Positions 61,580 through 64,000 of a stretch of 64,000 nucleotides of DNA are shown piece by piece (within the stretch, counting starts at the first letter, position 1; every line of letters begins with the position of its first letter). The position numbers were made by a program, and so were the translations under genes. The notes beneath the pieces were generated by a model that saw only the letters and a list, made by a program, of their open reading frames with translations, ran no database searches and had not been told where the DNA came from. Source of the DNA: Actinomycetes bacterium (GTDB lineage: Bacteria; Actinomycetota; Acidimicrobiia; Acidimicrobiales; Microtrichaceae); contig JAAEPF010000017.1 of the NCBI GenBank assembly GCA_024222295.1, positions 463,197-527,196 on the forward strand. Direction: 5' to 3'.

Positions 61580-63208
61580 ATGACTGACGCGGGAGCCGTT
61601 CCGAAGACCTACAACATCGCGGACATCTGGGAGGCAGCGGCCGACCGGGTGGCCGATCGCGAGGCGCTGGTCTGCGGCGACCAGCGTTGCACCTACGGCG
61701 AGCTGGAGGAGCGCGCCAACCGGCTCGCCAACCACCTGGCCTCGACCGGCGTGGGGGCGGGTGACTTCGTCGGCTGCTATCTGACGAACAGCATCGAGTA
61801 CATCGAGACACTCCTGGCCTGCTTCAAGATCCGTGCCGTGCCGGTCAACATCAACTACCGCTACGTGGCCGACGAGCTGCTGCACCTGTTTGCCGACTCA
61901 GGTCTCGTGTCGGTGGTGTGCGAACCGGGATTCGTGGACAACATCGTCGAGATCCGTGGCGACGTGCCCAGCCTGCGCGAGACCCTCGTCACCGGTGACC
62001 CCGGTGACGTATCGCGATTGGAGGGAGCGGCTTCCTACGAAGAGGCGTTGACTGCCGCCTCGGCCGAGCGTCCGGTGGTCGAGGGTCGTGGCGACGACGA
62101 CCTCTACGTGATCTACACCGGCGGCACCACAGGCTTGCCAAAGGGAGTCGTGTGGCGTCACGGCGATGCGTTCTTCGGTTGCCTCTCCGGTGGTGACCCG
62201 ATGCGCATGAACGGCCCGGTCGCCAGCCCCGACGAGATGGTCGACAGGATCATCGACTTCGACTTCACCTTCTATGCGCTTGCGCCGCTCATGCACGCCG
62301 CCGCCCAGTGGGTGGCTCTCATGTGGTTGTTCTGTGGCGCGAAGGTGGTGCTGCACTCGGGTTCGTTCGAGCCGCTCGGCATCTGGCGCACCATCGAGCG
62401 CGAGAACGTGTCGACCACCACGGTGGTGGGCGACGCCATGGCCCGCCCGCTCGCCGATGCATGGGACAGCGATGGTCCCTTCGAGATCGAGAGCCTGTTT
62501 GCGTTCTCCAACGGGGGCGCACCCCTGTCGGAGTCCACCAAGGGACGCCTGATGGAGATGATGCCCAACGTGGTGTTCACCGACGGGTTCGGGTCCTCCG
62601 AGACCGGCATCCAGGGCAGCTCCCGACTGGAACCCGGGCAGTCGGTGCCGGGCACGGCCGTGTTCGACAGCGTGGCCGAGGGCACCAAGGTGCTCGACGA
62701 CGACGGCAAGGAGGTGGAGCCGGGGTCGGACACGATCGGCCGCATCGCGCACTGCGGCTACATCCCGCTGCGATACCACAACGCTCCGGAGAAGACCGCG
62801 GAGACCTTCAGGGAGATCGACGGCACCCGGTGGGTGATCTCCGGTGACATGGCGACAGTCGCCGAGGACGGATCGGTCAACCTGCTCGGGCGTGGGTCGG
62901 TGAGCATCAACACCGGGGGCGAGAAGGTCTACCCCGAGGAGGTCGAGGGTGTGCTCAAGGGCCACCCGGGTGTGTATGACGTACTCGTCGTGGGTGCTCC
63001 CCACGAGCGGTGGGGTGAGCAGGTGGTGGCCGTGGTTGCGTCGCCCGAGGGCGTCGACGCGCCCACCGCCGAGGACCTGGCCGAGTACTGCAAGGGGAAG
63101 CTGGCGGGGTACAAGGCGCCCCGCGAAGTACACCCGGTTGATGCCATCGTGCGGTCCCCGGCCGGCAAGGCCGACTACCGCTGGGCCAAGTCGGTGGCCG
63201 GGTCCTGA
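61580..63208 (+). CDS. Acyl-CoA synthetase, FadD19-like
   Basis: A 542-residue ANL ligase. The AMP loop is TGGTTGLPKG at about residues 179-188, the adenine motif is DGFGSSETG, and GRGSVSINTGGEKVYPEEVEGVLKGHP and SPAGKADYRW (Lys about 529) closely follow mycobacterial FadD19. FadD19 activates the C27 side-chain acid of steroids. It is the last complete gene of the window and follows the MFS gene by 60 bases. Substrate specificity is inferred only from similarity. Confidence 0.9.
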   Translation: MTDAGAVPKTYNIADIWEAAADRVADREALVCGDQRCTYGELEERANRLANHLASTGVGAGDFVGCYLTNSIEYIETLLACFKIRAVPVNINYRYVADELLHLFADSGLVSVVCEPGFVDNIVEIRGDVPSLRETLVTGDPGDVSRLEGAASYEEALTAASAERPVVEGRGDDDLYVIYTGGTTGLPKGVVWRHGDAFFGCLSGGDPMRMNGPVASPDEMVDRIIDFDFTFYALAPLMHAAAQWVALMWLFCGAKVVLHSGSFEPLGIWRTIERENVSTTTVVGDAMARPLADAWDSDGPFEIESLFAFSNGGAPLSESTKGRLMEMMPNVVFTDGFGSSETGIQGSSRLEPGQSVPGTAVFDSVAEGTKVLDDDGKEVEPGSDTIGRIAHCGYIPLRYHNAPEKTAETFREIDGTRWVISGDMATVAEDGSVNLLGRGSVSINTGGEKVYPEEVEGVLKGHPGVYDVLVVGAPHERWGEQVVAVVASPEGVDAPTAEDLAEYCKGKLAGYKAPREVHPVDAIVRSPAGKADYRWAKSVAGS

Positions 63209-63235
63209 TGCCTGCACGCCGGGACTGAGCCCCAA

Positions 63236-64000
63236 GTGGTCGGCCGAAGGGTTGTCGGTGGCGAGGCCCTGGTCGCGGGCGCAGCCGCGCTCTGGGCTCT
63301 GATCGGGGTGTGCACCCGGGAACTCGCGGACCTGGGAATGGCTGCCGAGGACGTCGGCGCGTGGCGCGCCCTGATCGGTGGGGCCTGTTTCGTGGTGCAC
63401 CTCGCGGTGCGCGGACCGGGGCTCCGGCGTCCTGCTCCCGGTTCCGACAGGAGCAGGCCCGCCGGCGACGTGTCGTTGCCCGACCGATTGAGGGCCGCAT
63501 GGTTGCCCCTTGTCGGTTTCGCCGTCATCGGGATCGTCGTGTTCTACGTGTCGTTGCCCCTGGCAGTCGACACCGGCGGCATCTCGCTCGCCTACGTGCT
63601 GCTCTACACAGCGCCGATCTGGGTGATTCGCGCGGCGGCGGTCTTTCTCGGCGAGCGCCTCGCTCCGCCGTTGGTCGTGGCGGCGGCCGTGTCGGTGTTG
63701 GGCGTGGTTGCCCTCGTCGCGTCTGCCGGCGGCACGGTGAACGTCACCGCGGTGTCGGTCACGTGGGGGCTCGTGTCGGGGCTCAGCTATTCGAGCTACT
63801 ACATCCTCGGGCGTCGACTGTTCGACCGGTTGGGTGCAACGTTGGTGTACGCACTGGTGCTGCCGGCCGGTGGAATCGTGCTCGCGGCCGCGGTGGGCAT
63901 CGCGATGCCCACCGCAGCGATGCTGGGATGGCTCGCCCTGCTCGGGTTCGGGTGCACATACCTGCCCTACCTGTTGTTCGGAATCGGCATCACCCGCACC
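63236..64000 (+). CDS. EamA/DMT-family transporter, N-terminal part (runs off window)
   Basis: From a GTG at 63236 the frame stays open for 255 codons to the window end. It has about eight hydrophobic segments in two EamA-like repeats: VAGAAALWALIGVCTREL at the start, then GGISLAYVLLYTAPIWVIRAAAVFLGERL, the typical EamA helix with GER, then TWGLVSGLSYSSYYILGRRL. Family members export amino acids or metabolites. It is 27 bases after the FadD19-like stop. Confidence 0.85.
   Translation, partial: MVGRRVVGGEALVAGAAALWALIGVCTRELADLGMAAEDVGAWRALIGGACFVVHLAVRGPGLRRPAPGSDRSRPAGDVSLPDRLRAAWLPLVGFAVIGIVVFYVSLPLAVDTGGISLAYVLLYTAPIWVIRAAAVFLGERLAPPLVVAAAVSVLGVVALVASAGGTVNVTAVSVTWGLVSGLSYSSYYILGRRLFDRLGATLVYALVLPAGGIVLAAAVGIAMPTAAMLGWLALLGFGCTYLPYLLFGIGITRT

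Noticed and set aside
1..64000. tRNA genes, CRISPR arrays, insertion sequences, integrases and prophage genes
   Set aside because: I looked for cloverleaf-like segments, regularly spaced repeats and transposase-like proteins and found none.

Overview
The window is a gene-dense, GC-rich chromosomal segment with no tRNA, rRNA, CRISPR array or mobile element that I could find, and no gap between genes longer than about 220 bases. The gene content points to an actinobacterium: several LLM-type flavin/F420 oxidoreductases, a TIGR03084-type protein of the mycothiol-enzyme fold, a DUF3097 protein, a KstR-type regulator, actinobacterial FadD paralogues, and many GTG/TTG starts with 1-4 base overlaps. 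An Acidimicrobiia-like lineage is my best guess, but that is inference.

Layout. 1-2.6 kb: a MerR-type regulator divergent from an electron-transfer reductase (apparently frameshifted) and a membrane fatty-acid desaturase, with a palindrome covering both -35 boxes. 2.7-5.8 kb: a molybdate operon (HTH-TOBE regulator, modA, modB, modC). 5.8-8.5 kb: an ArsR regulator in line with a two-gene ABC exporter and divergent from an ArsI/CadI-type metalloenzyme. 8.6-12.3 kb: both subunits of an acyl-CoA carboxylase. 12.4-27 kb: single genes and small groups (UbiB kinase, alpha/beta hydrolase, MOSC, PhyH dioxygenase, retinol-saturase-like FAD enzyme, SDR, LysR, serine hydrolase, MtfA-like peptidase, LLM and FAD oxidoreductases). 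27-44.4 kb: acyl-CoA dehydrogenase, DUF6351 lipoprotein, LigD-type polymerase, esterases, amidohydrolase, LLM enzyme plus TetR, Tag glycosylase, enoyl-CoA hydratase, 2OG oxygenase and thiolase. 44.5-49.3 kb: arylsulfatase, then a sulfur-relay-like trio (SQR-like, TusE/DsrC-like, DsrE-like). 49.5-64 kb: CoA transferase, FadD3-like synthetase, LLM enzyme, DUF3097, a degenerate ThDP-enzyme-like protein, a KstR-type repressor, amidohydrolase, MFS transporter, FadD19-like synthetase and the start of an EamA transporter.

How it fits together. Much of the window looks like degradation of lipids, isoprenoids or steroids: desaturase, acyl-CoA carboxylase, dehydrogenase, hydratase, thiolase, CoA transferase, two acyl-CoA synthetases, several flavin enzymes and two amidohydrolases. 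Two palindrome families tie distant genes together. One (TAGAAC-N2-GTTCTA and near variants) lies before the KstR-type gene, an LLM enzyme at 37.3 kb and an amidohydrolase at 59.0 kb. The other (TCTGACG-AC[C/T]-CGTCAGA) lies before the thiolase at 44.4 kb and the CoA transferase at 49.5 kb. These shared operators, the sulfur trio and the ThDP-like protein that has lost its catalytic residues are the observations most worth following up.
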